DNA from: Blasia pusilla
Taxonomy: Eukaryota; Marchantiophyta; Marchantiopsida; Blasiales
NCBI GenBank assembly: GCA_050084515.1
Contig: CM114275.1
Span: 11,594,001-11,658,000, forward strand
DNA length: 64,000 bases
Direction of reading: 5' to 3'
Notes under the pieces: model-generated
Database searches by the model: none
The model's input: only the letters and a program-made list of their open reading frames with translations
What the model was told of the DNA's origin: nothing
Shown here: positions 11,073-21,544 of the stretch, in pieces
How the letters are laid out: each line of letters begins with the position of its first letter
How positions within the stretch are numbered: the stretch's first letter is position 1
Position numbers and translations under genes: made by a program

Positions 11073-11907
11073 ATCCAAAGTTAGTAATTGAAAAAGTTCT
11101 CTAGGGTCAAGCCGACTTCTTTGGTGACGTGTAGCACATTATGCCAAGTTTCTGACATTGTTTCCAACGTGCTTCTTTACAGATGGACCACTCCTACGTT
11201 TACTGCTTTGTTCGGCCCGAGCACAATTTCCAGGTGTTCAAGATCCAGGACCCTGTGGATCCATGCTCAGATGGGTACAGCTTAGATAGTTTGTACAATT
11301 CTCCCCCGGGAATTTACATGCAAGACGGTACCCCACTTCTGGGAGGAAGGGAAAAGTCGCTCGCCCTGATGCAAACGCTGATCGAGCTCTGCTCAAGGCC
11401 GGGTGACTTGGTGTTCGACTTAGTGGGACTTTCAGGGGCAAGTATCAAAGGCGCCTGGCAGAGTGGCAGGAACATTCTCGCCTCGAGGAAGGCAGAACGC
11501 TTGACCTTTGCAAGGAGGCAAAGGCAGAATTCAAAAGGCTCGTTGGGGCGTACAACTCTCCACCGAAGCCGAGAGCTCCGGTTCCAGACCCACCATTGGT
11601 AGTGACTCCATTGTCACTTCCAACGATTCCAAAAATCAGGAGGGCAAGGCCGAAAGTAATTTTGCAAGAGCTCTCGGACGATGACGAGTGAGTTCAAAGA
11701 ATCAAGGACCCTTTTTGACTCGACATTTGGAGTAGGGAGTTATTTGATGATGAGGGAAAAGATTTCATAGAATAGATCAAATGTAGAGTTCCGAGCTTTT
11801 TTCGGATGATATAAAGGAGATGATTTTTTCGAACGATGGTGGTGCTTGTAAAAGTTTGCTGAACATTTTTTATGTCTTTTCAAATGTGATCGTCTATGTA
11901 CTCCGCG

Positions 11908-12084
11908 GACCGTTATGGTGTACCTAGGGGGGGGGCAAGGCTCTCGAATTCGCCAACATTTTCGATCCCCATCTACAATCGGCCAGAGGAGCCACTTGTA
12001 TCCTAGGACATTCCTTTTGTATTGTCACCGAGGAGAGTTAGGAGTAAATTTGTAGATAACGAGGCTGAAGAAATCATAGACTAG
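11908..12084 (+). pseudogene. Second, duplicated terminal exon and 3' end (copy A)
   Basis: Downstream of the methyltransferase stop, a second coding tail ends with an acidic C-terminus (DNEAEEIID, stop at 12082-12084). It is followed by a 3' sequence very similar to the one after 11691, both with TTTTTTC, GATGGTGGT-like and AAAAGTTTGCTG motifs. Copy C has a longer version (32489-32815). It looks like an internal duplication of the gene's 3' end with a different coding tail. An in-frame stop interrupts it in copy A. Function unknown. Confidence 0.5.
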
Positions 12085-13060
12085 GTCAAATGTACATTTC
12101 CGAGGTTCCTTTGGAGGTAATAAAGAAAGAGATTTTTTCAACCCATAATGGTGTTAATAAAAGTTTGCTGGAATATTTTTTTGGACTTGTGGATTGTGTT
12201 CTTTTAGCTACTCAGAATTACAATTTTGCAACCCGTATGATTCAGACGGGTTGCAACTTTTTGCTTTTTTCCCACTACAAATTTTTAACCATTTCCAGGC
12301 AAGCTATCGGATTCCGACAGGTTGACTGCTTGAGTGATCGGACTCTTTCATTATGAGACCAACTTCTGACGCATTGTGGCAGGCTTCTTAACTTTTGGCT
12401 CGTTCCCCTCCATTCGTCAAACCAGTTGTAGGCTTCTTTTCTTGTCTAAGATGTGCAGGATTCCTACTACCTGTCGGATTGCCATTTCGGATTCCCAACC
12501 TGTTAGATTGTCGTGGGTGCAGGTTGGAAGAAAATCACTTCTAAAAATATTTCCTTTCTTATGGTGAGCTTTCTTACGGGTTGGGAGGGGTGCAGCTTCT
12601 CGGTTTCTCAGCTTTAGGATCTGAATGAAGGGACATCAGCTCCTCTTTACTCCAAACAGCTAACAATCTTTTGGTTCAATTATCCTCTCATGTGTTCACA
12701 TTTCACAAAGTTGGTCTTGAGCAGACACCATTCATAACCAACGGAAAGTTGGTAATGGGGCAATTCAGGGGAGGCCATGATGCAGGAAACAATCCCTGCA
12801 AAAAGAGAGGTTGGCATCCGGGTGGTCCTCCAACAATAATACCCATGGGCACTGCTTTTTGTAGACCGAGATAGGTAATGTTAAAAACTTAGGCTCACAT
12901 GGAGAGTGATGAAAAAATGTTTGTAGTGGTCTTATGATGTCTACTTTTTTTTCGCCCCCTGGAAAAAGGAGGTTTCTTTAGGCCCGAATGTGGACCACTA
13001 CCTACTCTCTTCTAAAGATTTCATGAATTTGAAAGCAAACAAAAATTTCAAATATGTCAA
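12085..13060. other. Non-coding right arm of element A
   Basis: It contains decayed palindromes (around 12227-12255 and 12300-12325), a section shared with copy C to about 12480, and then sequence not seen elsewhere in the window. I see no credible gene. A 67-residue open frame at 12671 has no recognisable features. Confidence 0.6.
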
Positions 13061-13171
13061 AAATTTTTGAAGAGAGGAGGCGGATTTGGCCCTTTTTTTT
13101 TAAGAGAGACTCTCCTCTCGTCCTCTCTTCCTCTCCTCTCTTACTCTCTCCTGCCTGAATACCAGCCCCCC
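13061..13171. repeat. Right terminal inverted repeat region of element A
   Basis: Pyrimidine-rich sequence (CTCTCCTCTCGTCCTCTCTT, then TCCTCTCTTACTCTCTCC) is the inverted, diverged counterpart of the left terminus. The last bases are a short unmatched stretch ending in a C run. The 9-bp duplication follows at once. Confidence 0.7.
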
Positions 13172-13180
13172 AATGCATCG
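13172..13180. repeat. 9-bp target-site duplication, right copy
   Basis: AATGCATCG, identical to 1099-1107. The next bases (CTCTTCTTCGCGG) continue exon 3 of element B exactly where the left flank broke off. Confidence 0.85.
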
Positions 13181-14905
13181 CTCTTCTTCGCGGTCTGTAT
13201 CTTCAACCAGCAAAGGATTGTGACGGCTGCATCTTGGGAAATAAACTTATTTGCCCAAGTCTTCTTTTTTATTTGTGCACCCTTTGCCAGCATCTGATTT
13301 ACCAGGGCATCGCCCAAGAACCCCTTGTACTCTGCCGGGTGCGTCGTAAGCACTTTCTTCACCCGATCGCAATCCTGGATCCAGTGGTGGGTGACATTCC
13401 CCTTCGATACAATCCTGCACATCCAAACTCAATATAAGAAATTTTGGAAGGTACATGGGTTCCTGCAACCTGTCCGACTCCGACATGTCGTCACAGCTCA
13501 AGGTCGGATTCTAGCAACGAGCTAAATTATGCAACCCATTGGAGTCCGACAGATTGCATTCAGATTTGTGATTGCCTGGTTTGAACCCGTCGGACTCCGA
13601 CAGGTTGTCAGATAGTCCGTATCAAAAGTGAACATAGCAACCCGTCGGAGTCCGACAGCTTGCACAATTGTAATGAAAGTTGCAATTTGTCGCGAAAAAT
13701 GTAGCTCCGCTACTTCCGAATGCAACCTGTCGGACTCCGACGAGTTGCTTTCGGCCAAAAACATCAAAAATCCTCCAAAAACAGCTTCGAGTCAAGCAAC
13801 CCGTCGGACTCTGACGAGTTGCTTTGGGCCAAAAACATACTAAACCTGTGGTCAGTCGAACAACTCGTCGGAGTCCGACGAGTTGCTTTCTTTAAAAAAC
13901 ATCCAAAAAATGCAACAAGTCGAGCAACTCGTCGGACTCCGACGAGTTGATTTCTTCAAAAAACATCCAAAAAATGCAACAAGTCGAGCAACTCGTCGGA
14001 CTCCGACGAGTTGCTTTCTTCAAAATACATCCAAAGAATGCGGCCTGTCGAGCAACTCGTAGTACTCCGACGAGTTGCTTTGGGCCAAAAACATACTAAA
14101 CCTATGGTGAGTCGAACAACTTGTCGGACTCCGACGAGTTTCTTTCGGCCAAAAACATCTTAACCCATTCATCAATCGAGCAACTCGTCGGAGTCCGACG
14201 AGTTGCGTTTGGCCAAAAACATCCCAAAAACAGTGGCGACTCAAACAACTTGTGGGAGTCTGACAGTTTCCAGCAAGAAGAAACTTACGTGTTCATGGCA
14301 TGCATGGCCATCTCCACCGTCGCCATGTGATGAGGGTATGGATGAAGGACCACTGCCTTCACGCAAAAATGTGCCTCAAAGGAGTTTGGGTGCTCCTCTG
14401 CAAACTTTGTCCACGCCATGAACCTCTGATTTCCATCCCAGATGAAGAAATGCAGATTCCTCATCCAGCTGAATTCCGTCCCCTCTACTTGCCTTCTGAA
14501 TTCCTGATCTCTCATCCTCCAGAATGTGTCGAGCTTTTCCAAGTCCTCCTTTGTAACCAGCGCTTGGGTTCCATGCTCATCGTAAGGCTGAACATAGAAC
14601 GGAGGGAAGTTGTCAACGTAGGATGTTGTCACCGCCGATTGTTTGAGCTTTGCAATATCCTCTTCAGACTGAATTTCGCAGATGTACTCCATTGTCCGCA
14701 ATCAGAAGAGTGGAATTCTCGGGGCGTTGTGGCCCTCCATCAGTGCCATCTGCTTTACCACCTGTCACAATCGGGACAAGATCAGTTAGCTACACTGTAT
14801 TGCCAAAGAATTGCAAGATGGGCCTTCACATAATTCCAAAACCCAGATCCTCTCTTACCCGCTCGAAGATTGGGTCGGTTTCTTGACTAGCCAACTGCTC
14901 TTCAA
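13181..14905 (-). pseudogene. Element B, exons 1-3 (proximal part) of ParB/methyltransferase gene
   Basis: Leftward copy of the same gene. It has the end of exon 1 (about 14905-14859), exon 2 at 14761-14289 (473 bp, as in copies A and C) and the start of exon 3 from 13414 to the insertion point of element A. Exon 2 reads almost openly through the ParB-like domain, but DGNHR has become DGNQR. The copy is cut abruptly at about 14905, where similarity to copies A and C ends inside exon 1. Its distal part continues at 1098-1 on the far side of element A. It is older than A, because A is inserted in it. Confidence 0.8.
13464..14271. repeat. 64-bp-period palindrome array in intron 2 (copy B)
   Basis: Palindromes start at 13464, 13531, about 13583, 13637, 13722, 13796, 13860, 13924, 13988, 14052, 14116, 14180 and 14245, so the last eight steps are 64-65 bp. 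The copies at 13988 and 14180 are perfect inverted repeats with arms GCAACTCGTCGGA and TCCGACGAGTTGC. Both arms carry the paired change C-to-T / G-to-A compared with the copy at 8124. Confidence 0.95.
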
Positions 14906-15580
14906 GAGGGGGGTTTCTTGTCCTACTTTTTTATTTAAAATTATTTAAAAAACATGTATAATGCACATATCAAAGTAATAACATGTAAAAATTCTTTAAA
15001 AATTATTTCTTTATGAAAATCATAGATATGTCTATATTATCAACTCCACATCAATCCTAGAATAAGGCCAAAAAAACATCCAGCATTCATAATATTTGCA
15101 GGATCAATGGTCTCGTTCAAAATATTAGATATCTTGGCCTACGCCTCCAATGCCCTAATATGCCTCCCCCGACCTAGAGTTGGATCGACCATCTGCTAAA
15201 TCCGTGTGAATCCGGAGACTCCTACTATAATCCACTCCTTGGTATGGACTTCTTGGGGCCAGATGAGGAGGGAGACATGTGGCTGGAGAATGGGAGGGTA
15301 CTTTCTCTTCATATATGAGTGTTTTGTTTTGTTCTTTCAGGTTTCATAATTTTGTATTCTATATTAACCCTTGTATTAACCCTTATTTCTTGTATGCGTT
15401 GAATAGCCATTAGCATAGGAGCATCAAGTTAAATCATCCAAACAAGAGAGTGCCCAAGTTTCCACCAACACAAGCGAGACGGTAATGTAATAGAAAACTT
15501 GGAAGAATATTCATCTCTTGATATGTATGGTTGGTATGTCAGGGCCTAAGGGGCAGCAACTTGTCATTATGACCACCTTC
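14906..15580. other. AT-rich stretch with no recognised gene
   Basis: Starts exactly where element B is truncated. AT-rich sequence gives way to a possibly coding but broken region around 15100-15300. I found no terminal repeat that would mark the left end of the CACTA-like remnant to the right. Confidence 0.5.
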
Positions 15581-15592
15581 TCACCTCTCTAG

Positions 15593-18350
15593 TTGTGTAT
15601 AACAAGTTTACTTACATGTGCAGCCTTTAGACGTAACTCTATCTCAAACCATAATGCCTTCACAAAGCATATCCCCCTCCTATGGGCACAAAAGTCAGAT
15701 GTCGTGGTATGGGCGATGAGGTACTTGGACTTGTCATGCATTGAGATTAGTAAACATAATGCTATGAGCATGGCTACTGTCCAAAATCACATCCTTGAGG
15801 CATACACATATGTGGGTGCATCATTGCTTTTGCTTGATTTTATGAAGAAAGAAATAGCACAACTCTTAAAACAGAACGGTCCAATGTCAAAAACTATTAG
15901 ACACTGTATAGGGCTCATTGCGCAGTCCGGTGTCATCCTGATATCGATAAGGAGTCATGGAATCGATTAGTAGATTATTGGCTGTCTGAGGAGGGAAAAA
16001 TGAAGGGAGAAAATATGGCTTGAGCAAGGGCTAAGGTCCAGACTTTAAATTATTTCGGTCGTGTAGGTCTAGCTGGACTTGATGTAAGTCATCTTGGCAT
16101 TCCCTAGTTTCTTTGCTAAAGTTCATGGATGGTACAGAATTTTGATTATTCCTTCATTTTCAATATCGCATTTGAACCTTCCCCACCCATGAAATTTAAG
16201 AGTGTGATATCGTTAAGGAGCAGGTGCAGTTGCAACAACGTATGTCAAAGGGATCCTTGAGCACGGGGCTGGAATCTGTGGTGAGAGAAGAGTTTCCTAA
16301 ACAACCAGGTTTCACATAACAAAGCTCATCGGTAAGTGTATATACCTACCTCTATTATAACCCCTTCCCTTTAGCTAGTAAATGAGTAGGTACCATGGCC
16401 TTAATATGGTTGTATTGCTGCAGAAACCCTAAACGCACCAAACTAAATCTTTGGTTTACGCATGCAGAGTGTAGAGTCCACGATCACTATTCAGTTGGAA
16501 GAAGTGAAAAAGAAGTCGAATGTAGATTTGGCACATGCAACGGCAGAACAAAGCATTGTTCTCATAGAAATGGTGTCTAAGATTACATCAAAGGACATAT
16601 CTTCGACACCATACCAAATTTCTAGTATCCCGCCATCAATTTCTCAACCTTTGCCAATAGGGGATGAGAAGATAACATCGAAAATCGTTTTTCAGATTTC
16701 CATGTACCTGCATGTTATTTCTTCCTTGCATGTTCTCTTTCACTCTTCCACTACCAATTTTCAATGATTATAACTTCTTCTTATTTTCAGCATGAATACT
16801 TTAGAACTGACTTGCTTTGTTTTGCGTAACTTACAATCATTGTTGAACCTACACCAACTTTTGAAGCGGGAATAGTTCAATCAGCGAAGAGGAAGATCTC
16901 TCCACTAAAAGAAGTGGTGGCAACAACACAATCTGGTGGTAAGGAACATGTTCAACTTCACTAGATGCTTGGTCGTATAATACAATTACCTACTGAAGTG
17001 AATAACTAGCTATTGCTATTCATTCTCAATACGTGGGCTATTTATATATGCACCAAAACGGAGAAACAAGGGGAGAAGTTCCACATAGAGTGCAAAGGGT
17101 AATACTCGGATTACTCGTAATTATGACTTCATCATGTGTATATGGTTCATTTCCAAAGTTTCGATGGTCATCTCATCCTACATCACTCAATGGACCTTGC
17201 CATGCATAATGTGCAGAAAACTTCAGTATGGACAACCAAGCAAAATCATTACCGGCCAAAAGACCAAGGTCTAGGCTACCATTTGATGGAGCAATTGAGC
17301 AAGAAAGTCAAATCATATTTGGCTGGTCCAAGAAACAAACCAAGGTTACTTCTCTTGCCTACAATTGCCTCTTCTGTTGAAGGTTCATATGACAACATTG
17401 ATATTTCTTGTTGTGGACACTTAAATGGTCGTGTAGGAACTTTTTGCATGATCTTATGAAATGGGGATGGTCTTTCAGATAGGTAATTCATAGCAGATTT
17501 TTTTTCAGGTTGATGGTGCAAATGCATGTGGGCAGAATTTGAATTGGTGCTAACTAAATACCCTTCCTTTGTATTTTTGTAGTTGCGGATTGGGGATCAT
17601 GTATTACTCACCAAGCCCAAGTTGAGTAGGATGGTGCTTTGGTCAAGGGTTATTTCAGGTTTTGGTAGAAGGGACAAGTTCCATGCCAATGATATCCCCT
17701 TAAGCATGGTTAGGGTTAATCTTCATGAAGTGTTCAATCTAGAACATGCCAAATTTGATAGACAACCCCCCACAAGAAACATTTGGTGATGCACATGGTT
17801 CAAACATGATGTGGCTAGAGATGCACATGAGAAAGGTGTTCCAATAGAGTAGTTTTTTCTATTGCCTTCCGACTATCTAAGATGTCCTATCTTTGTTTTC
17901 ATGGGTGACTTTTATAGGCATAAGACATCTCTCTTGCCCATTGAAGATGAGAATGCAGAAACCCTACTAATTTTGATATCTGATCTTGATTTTAAGTCTT
18001 TTTTGTTTTATTTGCCAATGGATTACAACCACATGAAATTGTGTCTGATTTTGCATCAAATAGTATCAAAACAACTCCTTGGTGACATACCATCCCTCCA
18101 GATCTGTTTTCAAGAGTCTCCATCCATCTATTGCAGGGTTAGGTGTTTGCATATGTTTTCTTTGCAACAAGACATACTTCTTGGTCTCATTTCAAACTCT
18201 GGAAAAAATATATGCTTATTCTTGATAACTTCAAGAATGCCACTACTTTGCACAACAACATAGTGTCCACGCACTACTTGCTTGTATTTGAGTTGGCATG
18301 TTTTTGGTTGATACTGATGTTTTGTTACGTGCACTTTTTTTCAGAGCTTT
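15593..18350 (+). pseudogene. CACTA (En/Spm)-type accessory/transposase remnant
   Basis: Several short open pieces on the plus strand appear to be decayed exons of one transposon gene. Around 15920-16050 the frame gives CHPDID, SWNRLVDYW and a basic stretch, which resembles the plant Transposase_24 domain of En/Spm-associated proteins. Around 17583-17790 a piece (RIGDHVLL, FHANDIPLSMVRVNL) resembles the region that follows it in such proteins. Around 17860-18350 there is a possible decayed protease-like tail, which is weak. Stops and frameshifts occur throughout. Assignment to CACTA is supported by the terminal and subterminal motifs that follow up to 19705. Confidence 0.45.
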
Positions 18351-18429
18351 AGTGTATGTTAAGGTGAATGCTTAAGTGTTCACCATATAAATGGATAAGA
18401 GGATTTCACTAATTCAAATCGATTAATTC

Positions 18430-19705
18430 TTGCACCATTCAAAAGGCATAAGAAAACACCCCAAAGAATCCAAAATTGATATTACCACTAGTCATATCGA
18501 TATTATTGGCACAATTAGATCCAATTATCGAAGCAGTAAGCTTCAAGTGCTATCTAGTCATACAATTATGACTCATTCAGTTATGCTGCAAGGACTACAT
18601 TCTTTCCGCAACTCACAGAGTCGTATCTTTGTGGCTAAACTAGTTGTGTCGGTTTCGATAGTAGTCATATGACTCTATTCTTAAAGTCATGGTACACAAC
18701 TACATGAGTCAATCCCAAGATTCCAATAAAATAAAATGACTACATGAGTAAGTAACGACAACTAAAAGGAAAAGTTTAATGATTCGTGGAGTCATAACTA
18801 TTACCACGAAATTGATTCCTCATATATGGAATATACTTGTTGCATTGCGATAGGATATTGTAAATATTTGCACACTAAACATGACTAAAGTAGTCATTGG
18901 TGGTAACTAGACAAATATACAAATAGGACTCAACGAGTCATATTCATAATCCACATCATCGATGACACATCACACCAAATTTTCCATGTCATACGTTAAC
19001 GTGTCATTATTCCACGTCATCTAAGTAACGTGTCAATCATGGCCTCATGACTACACCCTCGAGTCATGTACCAACGACCACCTAAGCCAACCATCCTAGC
19101 TAGCCGAGTCGCTAGACAAGTATGACTTGGCTTTTGTGTCTAAAGTAGTCGTAAGTCATTGTTAGTCGTGGTATGTAAAGTATGACTCATATGAGTCATA
19201 TAACCTAGTCATAAAACCACATATTTCTTCTATGGATGGATGGAGTGTAGATGGAGAAGGAGTTGATGGACGGATGGAGGGTGGGGCACATGGAGACAGA
19301 TGGAGTAAGAGTGGAAAAATGAAATCGATGGACGGATGGAAGATGGGAGGGATCCAGATAGAAAGTGTCACATATGGATGGAAGTAACGGATGGAGAGTA
19401 TGGCATATGGAGGGAAAAAATGGATTGAGGGATGGATAGACGGATGGAGGATGGGGCATATGGTTGGAAAAAAGTTGTTGGCACTTAGTCCATATCATCA
19501 AGCCACTTGCCATGTCATCTACATGACATGACAGTCATGTTAATATGACTCATATTTTTTCTTGCCATGTTAGAAAACCATGGAAGATTCATATGACTTG
19601 GCTTTTGTGTCTCTATGCGTAACTAGTCATTTCTAGTCATTCATGATGATATATGACTCATATGAGTCATAAAACCTAGTCATAAATCAAGGATTTCTTC
19701 TAGTG
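18430..19705. repeat. CACTA-type subterminal region and right terminus
   Basis: The end, read inward from 19705, is CACTAGAAGAAATCC, a typical CACTA terminus. The adjoining sequence is dense in AGTCATA/TATGACT motifs, like the transposase-binding repeats near CACTA ends, with palindromes TATGACTCATATGAGTCATA at about 19182 and 19648. A segment of about 110 bp (from GGCTTTTGTGTCT through the palindrome to TTCTTCTA) occurs twice, at 19129-19230 and 19591-19703. Confidence 0.65.
19230..19465. repeat. GGATGGA-rich minisatellite
   Basis: Degenerate repeats of GATGGATGGA and GGATGGAGG-type units lie between the two copies of the duplicated CACTA terminal segment. No gene; the minus-strand frames here are Ser/Pro/His repeats caused by the array. 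Confidence 0.75.
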
Positions 19706-20583
19706 TATAGAGTATCCACCTCTAGTAAGAAACTTTGTAAGACAAAATTGCCCACTCTATTCATAGGAATGGGGCGTTCACATAAGGTCAAGTAGTTTCT
19801 CACAAAACTTGAGCTTTACCAAGTCTTGAATGACTTTCCAATTTTAGGGGTAAGAGATTAGATGGGTATGTGAACCTTTCTTGATCTGGTGAGCTTGAAG
19901 GATAGCCCTAGACCAAGATTCGAGAGATGTAGGCAAGGTTGCATGAAAAGAGAAAAATTTGTCCAAGGGATGGACATGCAGCCCGAGTACCCTCGCCACA
20001 CATTCAAGCCTGCCAAGCCTGTCGCGTAGATCCGAGTTGGCCAAGCCCGCTCCCGTCTTTTCGCTTGTGTGCAATCCGCGGGAGGCCCGCACAATGGACT
20101 AAAGGCTCGTAGGATGGGCTCACCTGTGGGCCTTGTGCGGGTCTACGCCCACCTTGAGGGCCTATCGCAAGCTGGTGGAGGCCACAAAACATGTGCGGGC
20201 TTGGCCAACCCGGGTCTACACGATGGGCTTGGCGGGCTCAAGGGCAGGCTCGAGAACGGGCAACGGGTACCCAAGCCTGTCCCTATGACGGTTATAAGTC
20301 TGATGATATGGATATGGCCGCGGGCATAGACTTTGTCCGCGCTCAACCCCGGACATAGGGTTAATTATACTAAATTGTGGCAAATGTATGTGTGTTTGGG
20401 TATAGATTAGTAACGAGATTGTGATATATTCAAGGCAAGCTTCTGCGATATACAAGACTAACCTTCAAGGGAGTATGTGCACAACATATATCCCTTGGTT
20501 TCATTACCAGCCATAGCCAATTAAGATACATCCCTAAGATTTGGGATATAGTTTTTAACACCTTTTAATAAGAACATGAGCAT
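19706..20583. other. Unassigned stretch with GC-rich block
   Basis: Sequence between the CACTA end and MULE fragment D1. A GC-rich block at about 19980-20340 contains many GGGC and GCCC words (GGGCTTGGCC, GCGGGCTTGG), as in plant transposon fragments. I cannot assign it and see no gene. Confidence 0.4.
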
Positions 20584-21143
20584 AAACTCCCCTCGAGCAA
20601 GACGTACACATTGGTGGGGATATTCGTGGGCGCGTTTTGACGTCCCATACAGATGGTGGTAGAGCACTCCGAGCGAGACTCGTGGAGACTTGGTAAGTAT
20701 CTTAACTTCAGAGAGGTGAAGAGGAAGCATCGAGGAAAAAATCCGGTGATTGATTTGGATGAGGAAATTACGCCGCCCAGGTATTTGGGGACCCCATATC
20801 GCTCCCAAATTCATGATGGAGTAACTTCTCCAAAATCAGTGAATGTTTTATTTCAAAAGCCCGGGGTTGCTGGAAGTTTGCAACATCCGGTCACTAGGGT
20901 GGTTCAACACTATGGGATTCCAGTAATGGAGGTGGATTGCAACCTAAAATGGTGGCATATATCTCGGAGCAACCCACGACGTGGACCCACTTGCAAGGCA
21001 GGATCTGATGGCATAAGGAGAGCATGCGGCATTTTCCTAAATAAGAACTGTACAAGGACTAGACGACCACTGCCTGGGTTTTGGGGACTCAAAACCTTTG
21101 ATCGTTTTACGAGGACTGAGGATCAATTGAAGTACTTCTTCTG
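20584..21143 (+). pseudogene. MULE fragment D1: part of transposase exon 2
   Basis: Rightward copy of part of the transposase exon 2, homologous to 2720-2180 in copy A. It includes ITPPRYLGTP, EVDCNLKWWH and FWGLKTFDRFTRTEDQLKYF and is open for about 170 codons. It starts and stops abruptly. At 21143, in the codons for KYFFC, it ends 5 bp before the terminus of element C, which points the other way. Element C therefore seems to have landed in or beside another copy of its own family. Confidence 0.8.
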
Positions 21144-21544
21144 TTATGAGGTGCGGTAAGAGGAGAGGAAGAGAGGAAGAGAGGAAACTACCTTCAACCG
21201 AAATAGATACTTTTTTTTAAGAGAGTTTCCTATGATTTGAAGAGAGTTTCCGTTGGGTTGAAGAGAGGAAACTTTTTGTGTGATTTTTTTTGCACTTTTT
21301 TGCTCAACTATTAAGCAGTCCCCACGTTTTTTTTTTTCTCTTCCATATTTTGGCAACCCATCTGAGTCCGACTGGTTGCAAATTGCACAAAATTTACAAA
21401 ACTGAAAAATCAGTGGAATCATAAGTGTGGAACCAATCACTTTTTCCATCCAAGGTCGAGAAAAAATCTATCATTTGCCTTGGGCTGAATAGAGTTCAAG
21501 CTCAAAGTGAAGGTTCTTGAAAAATGAAAGTACAATCTAAAACC

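Larger units (their letters stand above)
6728..11691 (+). pseudogene. ParB-like / beta-class methyltransferase gene (copy A), four exons
   Basis: Exons: 6728-7350, 7441-7913, 8659-10680 and 11183-11691, all with GT-AG borders conserved in copy C. Exon 1 encodes a charged coiled coil (EEREREAE, KREKKRLDAS). Exon 2 (473 bp in copies A, B and C) has a ParB/sulfiredoxin-like fold signature with DGNHRFMAW at 7765-7791. Exon 3 holds a Lys/Arg/Glu-rich helical domain and then DLLIADLP (about 10393-10416) in the place of motif IV (DPPY) of amino-methyltransferases. Exon 4 ends with a motif X/I block, GGREKSLALMQTLIEL then GDLVFDLVGLSGAS (about 11402-11443), followed by a basic and acidic tail ending ELSDDDE. 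The start is ATA in place of ATG (27005 in copy C). Exon 1 is 7 bp shorter, a Trp codon is TAG near 9291, and there are later frameshifts. Nuclear DNA methylation is inferred. An RNA or small-molecule substrate is possible. Confidence 0.7.
1108..13171. mobile_element. Element A: 12-kb MULE with two divergent genes
   Basis: This is a complete Mutator-like element of 12064 bp, bounded by a 9-bp direct duplication and inserted into an older copy of the same family. The left terminus begins AGGTTGGGTAAGAGGAGAGG. The right terminus, read inward, contains GTAAGAGAGGAGAGGAAGAG. The two ends are imperfect inverted repeats of purine-rich sequence. From left to right it holds the transposase (leftward), a divergent promoter region built of palindromes, the ParB/methyltransferase gene (rightward), a duplicated terminal exon and a palindrome-bearing tail. 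Both genes carry stops and frameshifts, so this copy is probably no longer autonomous. MULEs that carry extra genes are well known. A ParB-like/methyltransferase partner is not something I recognise. Confidence 0.85.
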
